A stretch of 57,148 bases of DNA from Myxococcus eversor (GTDB lineage: Bacteria > Myxococcota > Myxococcia > Myxococcales > Myxococcaceae), in the NCBI RefSeq assembly GCF_010894455.1, contig NZ_JAAIXY010000037.1, forward strand, positions 1 through 57,148, read 5' to 3'. The notes beneath the pieces were generated by a model that was not told the origin of the DNA, ran no database searches, and worked only from the letters and a program-made list of their open reading frames with translations. Positions 34,909 through 42,856 of this stretch are shown here, piece by piece (positions within the stretch are counted from its first letter, which is position 1; every line of letters starts with the position of its first letter). A program made the position numbers and the translations under genes.

Positions 34909-36105
34909 TTACTTCTTCTTCAGCATCCCGTGCGGGTCGATGACGAACTTGCGCGCCACGCCCGTGTCGAACTCGTGGTAGCCGCGCGGCGCATCGTCGA
35001 GCGAGATGACGGTGGCATTGACGACCTTCGCGATGGGCAGCCGTCCGTGGAGGATGGCCTGCATGAGCTGGCGGTTGTAGCGCAGCACCGGCGTCTGGCC
35101 CGTGTAGAGGCGGTGCGACTTGGCCCAGCCCAGACCGAAGCGCATGCGCAGGTTGCCCTGCTTCGCGGCCTCGTCCTTGGCGCCCGGGTCCTCGGTGACG
35201 TAGAGGCCAGGAATGCCGATGCCGCCCGCCGCGCGGGTAATCGTCATCAACGAATTGAGCACCGTGGCCGGCGCCTCCGTGGAGGACTGGGCGCCATGGC
35301 CGCGCGCCTCGAAGCCCACCGCGTCCACGGAGGCATCCACCTCCGGTACGCCGATGACGGCTTCAATCAGCTCCTCCAGTTTGTCGCTCTTGGTGAGGTC
35401 GATGGGCTCGAAGCCCGAGGCCTTCGCGTGCTTCAGGCGCTCCGGATTCATGTCGCCCACCATCACCACCGCCGCGCCCAACACGTGCGCGGAGGCCGCC
35501 GCCGCGAGCCCCACCGGACCGGCGCCCGCGACATACACCGTGGAGCCCACGCCGACGCCCGCCGTCACGGCGCCGTGGAAGCCCGTGGGGAGGATGTCCG
35601 ACAACATCGTCAGGTCGAGAATCTTCTCCAGCGCCTGCGCCTTGTCGGGGAAGCGGATGAGGTTGAAGTCCGCGTAGGGGACCATGACGTACTCGGCCTG
35701 GCCGCCCACCCAGCCGCCCATGTCCACGTAGCCGTAGGCGCCACCCGCGCGGCCCTTGTTCACGTTGAGGCACACACCCGTCTGCTGCTCACGACACGTG
35801 CGGCAACGACCACAGGCGACGTTGAAGGGCACGGTGACCAGGTCGCCGACGCTCAGGTACTCGACGTCCTTGCCCTTCTCGACGATTTCTCCGGTGATTT
35901 CATGGCCGAGCACCAGGCCCTTCGGCGCCGTGGTGCGCCCGCGCACCATGTGCTGGTCCGAGCCGCAGATGTTGGTGGAGACCACCTTGAGGATGACCCC
36001 ATGCTCGATGGACTTCCCCTCCGGATTCACCATCTTGGGATACTCGATGGTGCGCACCTCCACCTTGCCGGGACCGAGATAGACGACGCCGCGATTGCTG
36101 GGCAT
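34909..36105 (-). CDS. fdhA: Zinc alcohol dehydrogenase, glutathione-independent formaldehyde dehydrogenase type
   Basis: 398 residues, the length of Pseudomonas-type FdhA. Catalytic zinc ligands lie in STNICGSDQHMVRG and LGHEITGEIV. The structural zinc site is Cys-Gly-Arg-Cys-Arg-Thr-Cys with a fourth Cys in QTGVC. The NAD-binding Rossmann motif is VYVAGAGPVGLAAAASAHVLGA. The phrase GQAEYVMVPYADFNLIRFPD and the long insertion near 250-300 are typical of FdhA, which oxidises formaldehyde to formate with NAD and no glutathione. GGAGGAG seven bases before the ATG at 36105 fixes the start; the frame is open further upstream but unrelated. It lies 262 bases from the divergent GH30 gene. Confidence 0.85.
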   Translation of the reverse strand: MPSNRGVVYLGPGKVEVRTIEYPKMVNPEGKSIEHGVILKVVSTNICGSDQHMVRGRTTAPKGLVLGHEITGEIVEKGKDVEYLSVGDLVTVPFNVACGRCRTCREQQTGVCLNVNKGRAGGAYGYVDMGGWVGGQAEYVMVPYADFNLIRFPDKAQALEKILDLTMLSDILPTGFHGAVTAGVGVGSTVYVAGAGPVGLAAAASAHVLGAAVVMVGDMNPERLKHAKASGFEPIDLTKSDKLEELIEAVIGVPEVDASVDAVGFEARGHGAQSSTEAPATVLNSLMTITRAAGGIGIPGLYVTEDPGAKDEAAKQGNLRMRFGLGWAKSHRLYTGQTPVLRYNRQLMQAILHGRLPIAKVVNATVISLDDAPRGYHEFDTGVARKFVIDPHGMLKKK

Positions 36106-36367
36106 GAGCGGACTCCTCCATTGCGGCCCGGCCGCGCGCCGCGCCGCGTGCAAAGTCCGGATAAGGCTGGGGACCCTCCGCCCCACCGGCACGCAGCGGC
36201 GTGGGGGCCATGAAGGGTGTGCCTTCCCGGCTGCCCTCCATCGCTTCAACACGGGCTGGGTTCTTCCTCCCAGCCGCGACTTTGAATTTCAGACAAATCT
36301 CGAATTACATTGAAGACGGCAAGTGGCTTCAAGAGACTGCGGACCCCTCGCTGTCGGAGTCCTCCGC

Positions 36368-38248
36368 ATGTCCCTGCCGTCTTTGTCGTCGCTTCCGGCC
36401 GCCGTGCTCGTCGCGTCGGTGCTCGCCGCTCCCCATGCGCTCGCGGCGGGCGAGTCCGTCCAGGTCCATCTCACGACGACGTCCGGCAGCACCCTGGCCA
36501 AGAAGCTGAGCCTGGAGGCGAGCAGGACGTTCGGCCCGGAGAGCAACACGGCCCTGGTCATCGACGTGAATGACGGCGTGACGTACCAGACGCTCGACGG
36601 GTTCGGCGGAGCGCTCACGGACTCCTCCGCGTGGCTCATCCATGGCTCGCCGCACCGCGCGGCCATCATGAGTGACTTGTTCAGCGTGAGCGCGGGCGCG
36701 GGCTACAACCTCATCCGTCTGCCCATGGGCTCGTCGGACTTCGCGCGCAATCACTACACGTACGACGACACCTGCTGCGACTTGAATGACTTCTCGGTGG
36801 GACACGACGCGGCCTACATCCTTCCGCTGCTCCAGCAGGCCCGCGCCATCAATCCCGAGGTGAAGGTGCTCGCCGTGCCGTGGAGCGCCCCGGCGTGGAT
36901 GAAGTTCAACAACTCGCTGCTGGGCGGCGGCTACCTGCGCAATGACCTCTACGGCACCTATGCGCAGTACTTCGTGAAGTTCGCGCAGGCCTACGCCGCG
37001 CAAGGCGTGCCACTGCATGCGTTCAGTCTCCAGAACGAGCCGCACAACGCGAACGGCAGCTACGCCACCATGCAGATGGAGTCGAATGACCAGGCGGTGT
37101 TCGCCTCGCAGCACCTGCGCCCTGCCCTCAACGCGGCGGGCTTCAATGGAGTGAAGCTGCTCGCGTGGGACCACAACTGGCACGACGGCGCGGGCCCCGC
37201 CGGCTTCCCACATGAGGTCATGGCCTACAACAACGGACAGGCCCAGTCCTCCGTCGCCGGGGTGGCCTATCACTGCTACGAGAGCCCCGAGGGCAGCTAC
37301 ACGGTGCAGTCCGCCTTCCACGACGCCTACCCGTCCAAGGAGGTCCACTTCACCGAGTGCACCGGCGGCGCGTGGGCGACGAACGCCGCGGCCAACCTGG
37401 AGTGGGCGCTCCAGAACAACCTCTTCGGGCCGCTGCGCCACTGGGCGCGCAGCTCCGTGTACTGGAACCTGGCGCTGGACCCCAACCACGGCCCGCGCGT
37501 GGGCGGCTGCGCGGACTGCCGGGGCATGTTCACGGTGAACAACGCCAACGGCACGTACACCCGCAACGAGGAGTACTACGCGTGGGCACACCTGGCGAAA
37601 GTCGTGCGCGCGGGGGCGGTGCGCATCGGCGCCACGTCACTCGGCAACAACAGCATCGAGACGCTGGCCTTCCGCAATCCGGATGGCTCGCACGCGCTCA
37701 TCGCCCTGAACTCCAATGACGGGAGCACGCTCACCTTCAAGGTCCGCTGGGCGGGACAGGCCTTCGACTACACGCTGCCGCCGCGCTCGGTGGTGTCGTT
37801 CTCTTGGGGAGGTAGCTCGGGTGGCCCGTGGTACCGGCTCGTCAACAAGGCCACCGGCAAGTGTCTGGATATCATCGGCCCGTCGGCGACGGACGGCACC
37901 GGGCTGCACCAGTGGGCGTGCCACGGAGGGACGAGCCAGCAGTGGGCCCTCCAGGCCACCGACGGTGGCTACTCACGGTTGGTATCGCGCTACAGCGGCA
38001 AGGCCGTGGACATCGCCGATGCGAGCACCACGGACGGCGCACGCGTCCAGCAGTGGAGCGTGGCGCCGGGCTGGAATCAGCAGTTCAGGGCCGTGGCCAC
38101 CAGCGGCGGCTTCCACCGCTTCGAGGCGCGCCACAGCGGCAAGGTGCTCGACGTGAGCAACTGCTGGACGGCCGGCGACGGCGCGCTGCTCCAACAATGG
38201 GTCTGGGCATCCAACGACTGCCAGCAGTTCCGGATGGAGGCGCAGTAG
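36368..38248 (+). CDS. Secreted GH30 glycosidase with a C-terminal ricin-type lectin domain
   Basis: 626 residues. A signal peptide (SSLPAAVLVASVLAAPHALA) directs export. The GH30 catalytic domain (about 40-490) has the usual YQTLDGFGGALTDSSAWLI start, the acid/base in Leu-Gln-Asn-Glu-Pro-His (Glu224) and the nucleophile in His-Phe-Thr-Glu-Cys (Glu330). Relatives are glucosylceramidases and endo-beta-1,6-glucanases. From about 490 comes a RICIN/beta-trefoil lectin (about 505-626) with three QxW-like repeats ending in QQWALQ, QQFRAV and QQFRME. It probably digests a beta-glucan of prey or plant or fungal origin. The ATG at 36368 gives a clean signal peptide; the extension to 36323 does not. 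Confidence 0.85.
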   Translation: MSLPSLSSLPAAVLVASVLAAPHALAAGESVQVHLTTTSGSTLAKKLSLEASRTFGPESNTALVIDVNDGVTYQTLDGFGGALTDSSAWLIHGSPHRAAIMSDLFSVSAGAGYNLIRLPMGSSDFARNHYTYDDTCCDLNDFSVGHDAAYILPLLQQARAINPEVKVLAVPWSAPAWMKFNNSLLGGGYLRNDLYGTYAQYFVKFAQAYAAQGVPLHAFSLQNEPHNANGSYATMQMESNDQAVFASQHLRPALNAAGFNGVKLLAWDHNWHDGAGPAGFPHEVMAYNNGQAQSSVAGVAYHCYESPEGSYTVQSAFHDAYPSKEVHFTECTGGAWATNAAANLEWALQNNLFGPLRHWARSSVYWNLALDPNHGPRVGGCADCRGMFTVNNANGTYTRNEEYYAWAHLAKVVRAGAVRIGATSLGNNSIETLAFRNPDGSHALIALNSNDGSTLTFKVRWAGQAFDYTLPPRSVVSFSWGGSSGGPWYRLVNKATGKCLDIIGPSATDGTGLHQWACHGGTSQQWALQATDGGYSRLVSRYSGKAVDIADASTTDGARVQQWSVAPGWNQQFRAVATSGGFHRFEARHSGKVLDVSNCWTAGDGALLQQWVWASNDCQQFRMEAQ

Positions 38249-38266
38249 GACGCGCGTCGCTGTTCG

Positions 38267-39727
38267 TCAGAACGGCGCGGGCGAGGAGAAGTCCAGCCGT
38301 TCTCCGGAAGCGGGATGGATGAAGCCCATGCTCTCGGCGTGAAGCATCAATCGCGTGTCTTCGATTCCGAAGCGCGCGTCACCGACGAGGGGAAGGCCCA
38401 GCCCCAACGGATGCGCTGCATGGATGCGAAGCTGCATCGTGTGGCGCGTCCGGGGCCACAGCAACACGCGGGTGCGCGCGTCGCTCCGCTCCACGACTCG
38501 CCACTCCGTCAGGGCCTGCTTGTGGTGATTCAGGCCCGCGAGCGTTTCGAGGGTTCCTGAGGTAGTGCCTCGCAGGGGCACGTCGATGCGGCCCTGCTCG
38601 GCGGAGAGGAGTCCTTCGACCCAGGCCACGTGCCGGTGCTCGGCTTCGCCTCGCGCGAGCTGTCGCTGGAGCGCGGACTGGGTGGCGGTGTCCCTGGCAA
38701 TCACCTGGAGCCCCGACACTTCCGTCTCGAGTTCGTGGACGAAGCGCGCGGCGGTCAGGTCCGGGAAGCGCGACTGGAGCAGGACAAGCACCGAGTCCCG
38801 CGTGGGGGAATGACGCCCTGGCACAGACGGCAGGCCGTGGGGCTTGTCGACGATGAGCAGCGCAGCGTCCTCGTGCAGCACGCGGACGGTGTCCTCGTCG
38901 CCGGGAGTGGAGGGCACCACCGGCGCGGGGTCCACCTCCATTCCCTCCAGCATGAACGGCAGCACCGTTCCGCATTTGTTGTCACAGGCCGGGTAGTACG
39001 CGCCTGACTGACGGCCTCCTCCGAGCGGCTCGGCGCCCCACCAAAACTCCGCGAGCGCCAGGGGCTTCCACCCGTGACGATAGGCGCACGCGAGCAGCTT
39101 GGGCGCCGCGCAGTCTCCGGCGCCTCCCGGCGGAGGACGCGGCGCGAACAACGCGGACATCGAGCGGTGCCCGCCTCTCGCGTTGGGGACCTCGAAGCCC
39201 ACGGACAGTTGTCGCCACAGGGAACGGGAACGCTCGGCCCGCTCGTGCGCGACCTCACGCCTGAGTGCTTCGAGCGCTCTCAGCTCCGCTTCCCGACCCT
39301 TGGGTTGTCGGGCGACCCAGGCGGCCTGTTCCTTCAGCGCCTCGTATCGCCGCCCCAGCTCCGCCAGCTCGGCCTCTCCCGCAGGCCAGAACGCGGCGCG
39401 TGCCACGGGGTCGAACAACGGTGGCACGAAGCCCTCCACCTCCCAGGCGCCCCCCAACATCCCGGAGAACGCGCACAGGTACCCCAGCCGTCCCCCCGGT
39501 GTCGCGACGACCAGCACCCCGAACATCTTGCCGCCACCCGGGCTCCACAGCTCCTCCCACCGCGCATGCTCGCGCCGCAGACGCTGTTGCAGCGACTCCG
39601 CGGCCATCCTGGCCAGTCGCACCGGAGGGCCTGAATCGAACGGGCTCGGGAGACGCGCCGGCACCTCGCCGGGGAGCGGCGGTGCGTCGAAGGACAGCGG
39701 AGTCTGTGAGTAACGCGCCTCGCTCAC
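38267..39727 (-). CDS. RluA-like pseudouridine synthase homolog lacking the catalytic Asp
   Basis: 486 residues. The N-terminal half (about 1-290) matches the N-domain of large RluA-type proteins, with CAAPKLLACAYRHGWKPLALAEFWWG and YYPACDNKCGTVLPFMLEGM (a Cys pair). The RluA catalytic domain follows: LHEDAALLIVDKPHGLPSVPG, then FVHELETEVSGLQVIARDTATQSALQRQLARGE, and MQLRIHAAHPLGLGLPLVGDARFG. The catalytic motif in active enzymes is His-Arg-Leu-Asp; here it is His-Glu-Leu-Glu (codons at 38737-38726, Glu334 in the Asp position). The frame is otherwise intact, so this is not simple decay. It may be inactive or RNA-binding only. The stop is 18 bases from the convergent GH30 stop. Confidence 0.8.
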   Translation of the reverse strand: MSEARYSQTPLSFDAPPLPGEVPARLPSPFDSGPPVRLARMAAESLQQRLRREHARWEELWSPGGGKMFGVLVVATPGGRLGYLCAFSGMLGGAWEVEGFVPPLFDPVARAAFWPAGEAELAELGRRYEALKEQAAWVARQPKGREAELRALEALRREVAHERAERSRSLWRQLSVGFEVPNARGGHRSMSALFAPRPPPGGAGDCAAPKLLACAYRHGWKPLALAEFWWGAEPLGGGRQSGAYYPACDNKCGTVLPFMLEGMEVDPAPVVPSTPGDEDTVRVLHEDAALLIVDKPHGLPSVPGRHSPTRDSVLVLLQSRFPDLTAARFVHELETEVSGLQVIARDTATQSALQRQLARGEAEHRHVAWVEGLLSAEQGRIDVPLRGTTSGTLETLAGLNHHKQALTEWRVVERSDARTRVLLWPRTRHTMQLRIHAAHPLGLGLPLVGDARFGIEDTRLMLHAESMGFIHPASGERLDFSSPAPF

Positions 39728-39993
39728 GGTGATACCTGGGCCGGCATCTATCAGGTCCGGCTCCCCGCGTGCGGCGTGTCACGGCTCGAGCAGGTGCCTC
39801 CCAAGCCAGGTCTCCCCGGAGCCGAGCGGACCCAGGGCGCTGGGGAACGGCCGACTCCCGCGGCTTTCCGCAAGCCGAAAAACATGTATCGCGACAGGGG
39901 ACTCCCCGCGCCAGTGGGGACTGGTGGACAGACGCCATGCGGGGACCACGCCGGGTTCGACAGCCCGCAGGACAGCGTCTATGTCCCTCCTAC

Positions 39994-40467
39994 ATGGCTC
40001 CCGCTCCGCGAGAAGTCCTGCTGTTCACCCTGGAAGGTCAGCGCTACGGCCTCCCCATGGAGGACGTGCGAGAGCTGATTCGCGCCGTGCGATTGACTCC
40101 GCTGCCCCGCGCCCCCGATGTCGTGGAGGGACTGCTCAACCTGCACGGCCAGTTGCTCCCCGTGCTGGACCTGCGCCGCCGCTTCCGGCACACCGCCCGC
40201 CCCCTGTCCGCGTTCGACCACATCATCATCGCCCAGGCGGGCTCGCGGCAGGTCGCCCTGCGCGTGGACCGCGCCGAGGGCCTGCGAGTGCTCGCACCGG
40301 GCGAGTGGGACGAGACGCCGGGCGAGCTGCCCGGCGTGGGCTATGTGGCGGGCGCCGCGAAGCTGGAGGACGGACTGGTGCTGGTCCATGACCTGCGCGG
40401 CTTTCTCTCCGAAGCCGAAGCGCTGGAGCTGGACGCGGCGCTCGCCGCTCCGCCGGAGCGCGCGTGA
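39994..40467 (+). CDS. cheW: CheW adaptor, first gene of a Wsp-like chemosensory operon
   Basis: 157 residues, essentially one CheW domain: REVLLFTLEGQRYGLPMEDVRELIRAVRLTPLPRAPDVVEGLLNLHGQLLPVLDLRRRF, then HIIIAQAGSRQVALRVDRAEGL. CheW links MCPs to CheA in cytoplasmic arrays. It is the first of six coupled genes; its TGA overlaps the next start by four bases (GTGA). The ATG at 39994 starts the domain cleanly; no strong ribosome site is seen, and the open frame from 39769 upstream is not CheW-like. The operon promoter should lie in 39728-39993, a 266-base gap without a gene. Confidence 0.85.
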   Translation: MAPAPREVLLFTLEGQRYGLPMEDVRELIRAVRLTPLPRAPDVVEGLLNLHGQLLPVLDLRRRFRHTARPLSAFDHIIIAQAGSRQVALRVDRAEGLRVLAPGEWDETPGELPGVGYVAGAAKLEDGLVLVHDLRGFLSEAEALELDAALAAPPERA

Positions 40468-42254
40468 GACAAGGGCCGTGGAGCCATGAGGGCTTCCCCG
40501 CCGTGCTCGCCCTCGTCGAGGAGCGCGCGGGCCTGGCGCCGCCGAGCTGCCCCGCCTCCGCCGAGGAAGGCATCTCCCGCGCCATGGCCCGCGCCGGCCT
40601 GAGTGACTTCGACGAGTACCGCGCGCGCATCACCTCCGACTCCGCCGCGATGGATGACCTCCTCACCGAGCTCACCATCGGCGAGACGTACTTCTTCCGC
40701 ACCCCCGAGCACTTCGAGTTCCTCCGCCGCGTCGTGCTGCCCGAGCTCCGTGAACGGCATGGCCCGGACTACACCGTGAAGATGTGGAGCGCGGCCTGCT
40801 CCTCCGGCGAGGAGCCGTACTCGATGGCGGCCCTGCTGATGAACGAGGGCTGGGGCGAACACATGGCGGTGTATGCCACTGATGTGTCTCGCACCGCGCT
40901 CGCTCGGGCTCGCCGCGCGCACTACGGCGAATGGTCCCTTCGGGGCCCGTGGGCCGAGCGGATGCGGGTCCACCTGCGGCCCGAGGGTCGACAGTACGTC
41001 CTGTCTCCCGAGGTGAAGCAGCGCGTGCGGTTCAACTACCTGAACCTCGCGCTCGATACGTGGCCTTCGCCCGAGTCGGGCATCTGGAAGCTGGACGTCG
41101 TCTTCTGCCGCAACGTCCTCATCTACTTCAACGGCTCCACCATCGAGGCCGTGGCTCGCCGCCTCCATGCGTCGCTGGGTGAAGGAGGGGTGCTCTTCAC
41201 CGGGCCCTCGGACCCGCCGCTCGGGGGACTCGCTCCGCTGGAGCCCATCCTCACCGAATGGGGCGTGTTCTACCGACGCCTCCCGCCCGGCACCACCGTG
41301 GCCGTCCCCGATGCGTCGCTGTTCGGTGACCGGGGACGGATGACGGCGCCTCCCGGCGGCACGGCCTCCGAGGAGATGGGTGCCACACACGGAATCGGTG
41401 CACGCACCGCGACGGAGAGCGGCGCTGCTGGCCACGCGCGCTTCGGCTCGGGAACAACCGTGGGAGGCGCGCCGGGCTCGGCGTCCGGGCTCGGCTCGGG
41501 CACACCCGGCTTTGCTCCTGGCTCGGGCACTGCTTCGGGCGCTGGCGCGAACGCGCCCGGCTCAGGTTCGGCTGCTGGTGGTGGCACGAGCAGGCCTGGC
41601 TTCGCTCCAGGTTCGGGCACCGCTTCGGGCGCTGGCACGAGTACGCCGGGCTTCACGCCTGGCTCGGGCGCGGCTTCAGGCGGTGGCTCGGGTGCGCCGG
41701 GCTTCGCTCCTCGCTCGGGCACGACGGGCGCGGCTTCCGGCCCCAGCCCCTCCGAGCTCGCCGCGGCCCGCCGCGCCCTGGACAGGGGAGACTGGCGCGA
41801 GGCCGCGCTTCGCATGGGCGCGCTGGATGCCGACCCCGACACGGCCACCGCCGCCGTGCGCTCCATCGCGAACCTGGACGCACAGGCCGCCATCTACGCG
41901 AGCGCCGAGGCCGCCTCCCGCCATCCGCTCGTCCCCGGCCTGCGCTACCTGGAGGCCCTGCTCCTGCTGGGCCAGGGACGCCTGCCCGACGCCGAGCGCT
42001 CCGTCCGTCAGGCCCTCTACCTGGAGCCCACCCTCGCCGTGGCATGGCTCGTCCTGGGACGCGTGCTGCGTCGACTCGGCGACACCGAGGGCGCCCTCAA
42101 GGCCCTGCGCGAAGCAGAAGCCCTCTGTAATGCCCTTCCTCCCGAAGCCCCCCTCCCGCTCGCGGAGGGGGAACTCGCCCGGGACCTTGCTCGCGCCGCA
42201 CGCGACGAGCGCCTCCGCATGGAGCTTCCCCTGACTGAAGGCAAGACCTCCTGA
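40464..42254 (+). CDS. cheR: CheR-type MCP methyltransferase with low-complexity linker and TPR tail
   Basis: 596 residues. The CheR N-domain and SAM-binding domain span about 10-275: ELTIGETYFFRTPEHF, KMWSAACSSGEEPYSMAALL, YATDVSRTALARAR, and DVVFCRNVLIYFNGSTIEAV. It methylates glutamates on the operon's MCP. A Gly/Ser/Ala/Pro linker (about 300-425) with repeated PGFAPGSGTASGAG-like units leads to TPR-like helices (about 430-590, YLEALLLLGQGRLPDAERSVRQALYLEPTLAVAWLVLGRVLRRLGDTEGALKAL). CheR-TPR fusions are typical of Wsp/ACF arrays (WspC). A GTG start overlaps the cheW stop; the TGA overlaps the next ATG (TGATG). Confidence 0.9.
   Translation: MRQGPWSHEGFPAVLALVEERAGLAPPSCPASAEEGISRAMARAGLSDFDEYRARITSDSAAMDDLLTELTIGETYFFRTPEHFEFLRRVVLPELRERHGPDYTVKMWSAACSSGEEPYSMAALLMNEGWGEHMAVYATDVSRTALARARRAHYGEWSLRGPWAERMRVHLRPEGRQYVLSPEVKQRVRFNYLNLALDTWPSPESGIWKLDVVFCRNVLIYFNGSTIEAVARRLHASLGEGGVLFTGPSDPPLGGLAPLEPILTEWGVFYRRLPPGTTVAVPDASLFGDRGRMTAPPGGTASEEMGATHGIGARTATESGAAGHARFGSGTTVGGAPGSASGLGSGTPGFAPGSGTASGAGANAPGSGSAAGGGTSRPGFAPGSGTASGAGTSTPGFTPGSGAASGGGSGAPGFAPRSGTTGAASGPSPSELAAARRALDRGDWREAALRMGALDADPDTATAAVRSIANLDAQAAIYASAEAASRHPLVPGLRYLEALLLLGQGRLPDAERSVRQALYLEPTLAVAWLVLGRVLRRLGDTEGALKALREAEALCNALPPEAPLPLAEGELARDLARAARDERLRMELPLTEGKTS
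41515..41740 (+). repeat. Imperfect repeats encoding the CheR linker
   Basis: Four imperfect copies, beginning near 41515, 41592, 41645 and 41697, of a segment encoding Pro-Gly-Phe-(Ala/Thr)-Pro-x-Ser-Gly followed by Thr/Ala-rich steps. They have the DNA core GGCTTYRCTCC and TCGGGCRC. Copies differ at many third positions. The reading frame is kept. Such tracts can change length by slippage or recombination. Confidence 0.7.
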
Positions 42255-42856
42255 TGGCCGGACCCCAAGGAATGAACTGGGAGCACATCCGCGCGCGACT
42301 CGCCGAGCTCGAGTCCTCCCGTGAGGCGGAAGGCGCCCTCACCCCCGAGGAGGAGGCCGCGCTGCTCGACGAGCGCGCCCGCGCGCTGAGCCGCCCTCCC
42401 GCGCCCGACGTCGCCCCGGGCACCCTGCGAGAGGTGGTGCGCTTTCGCGCCGCCGGCCAGACGTACGCCCTGGAGTCCCGCTTCGTGCTGGAGGTCGTCC
42501 GCAGCGTGGACGTGGTGCCGCTGCCCGGCGCGCCTCCGGCCTTGCGCGGGCTCACCCTGCTCCACGGCGAGGTCCTCCCCGTGGTGGAGCTGGCACCGCT
42601 GTTCGGCCGCCCCCCGATGGACAGCCCGGGGCCCCTGCTGGTGCTGGGAACGAACCGGCCCGAGCTGGGCGTGCGCACCGAGGAAGTCCACGAGGTCACC
42701 CAGGTGTCGAGTCAGGACCTGCTGCCCGCCCCCGCGGGCCCCGCCGGCGAGCTGGTGTTCGCGGCGGACAGGACGGGAACACTCATGCTGGAGGGCGAGG
42801 CACTGCTGGGTGACAGTCGCCTCGTGTTCGATTTGTCCGACGAAGGAGTCGTATGA
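42254..42856 (+). CDS. cheW: Second CheW adaptor with N-terminal extension (WspD-like)
   Basis: 200 residues. An N-terminal charged helical extension (about 1-55, MNWEHIRARLAELESSREAEGALTPEEEAALLDERARAL) precedes a CheW domain (about 58-195: EVVRFRAAGQTYALESRFVLEVVRSVDVVPLPGAPPALRGLTLLHGEVLPVVEL and LLVLGTNRPELGVRTEEVHEVTQV). The extension with a short helix-loop-helix is like WspD of Wsp systems. The ATG overlaps the cheR stop by one base and its own stop overlaps the MCP start by four bases (ATGA). Confidence 0.85.
   Translation: MAGPQGMNWEHIRARLAELESSREAEGALTPEEEAALLDERARALSRPPAPDVAPGTLREVVRFRAAGQTYALESRFVLEVVRSVDVVPLPGAPPALRGLTLLHGEVLPVVELAPLFGRPPMDSPGPLLVLGTNRPELGVRTEEVHEVTQVSSQDLLPAPAGPAGELVFAADRTGTLMLEGEALLGDSRLVFDLSDEGVV

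Noticed and set aside
41515..41740. Possible CRISPR array
   Set aside because: The repeats are in frame, diverged, and have no unique spacers; they encode the CheR linker.
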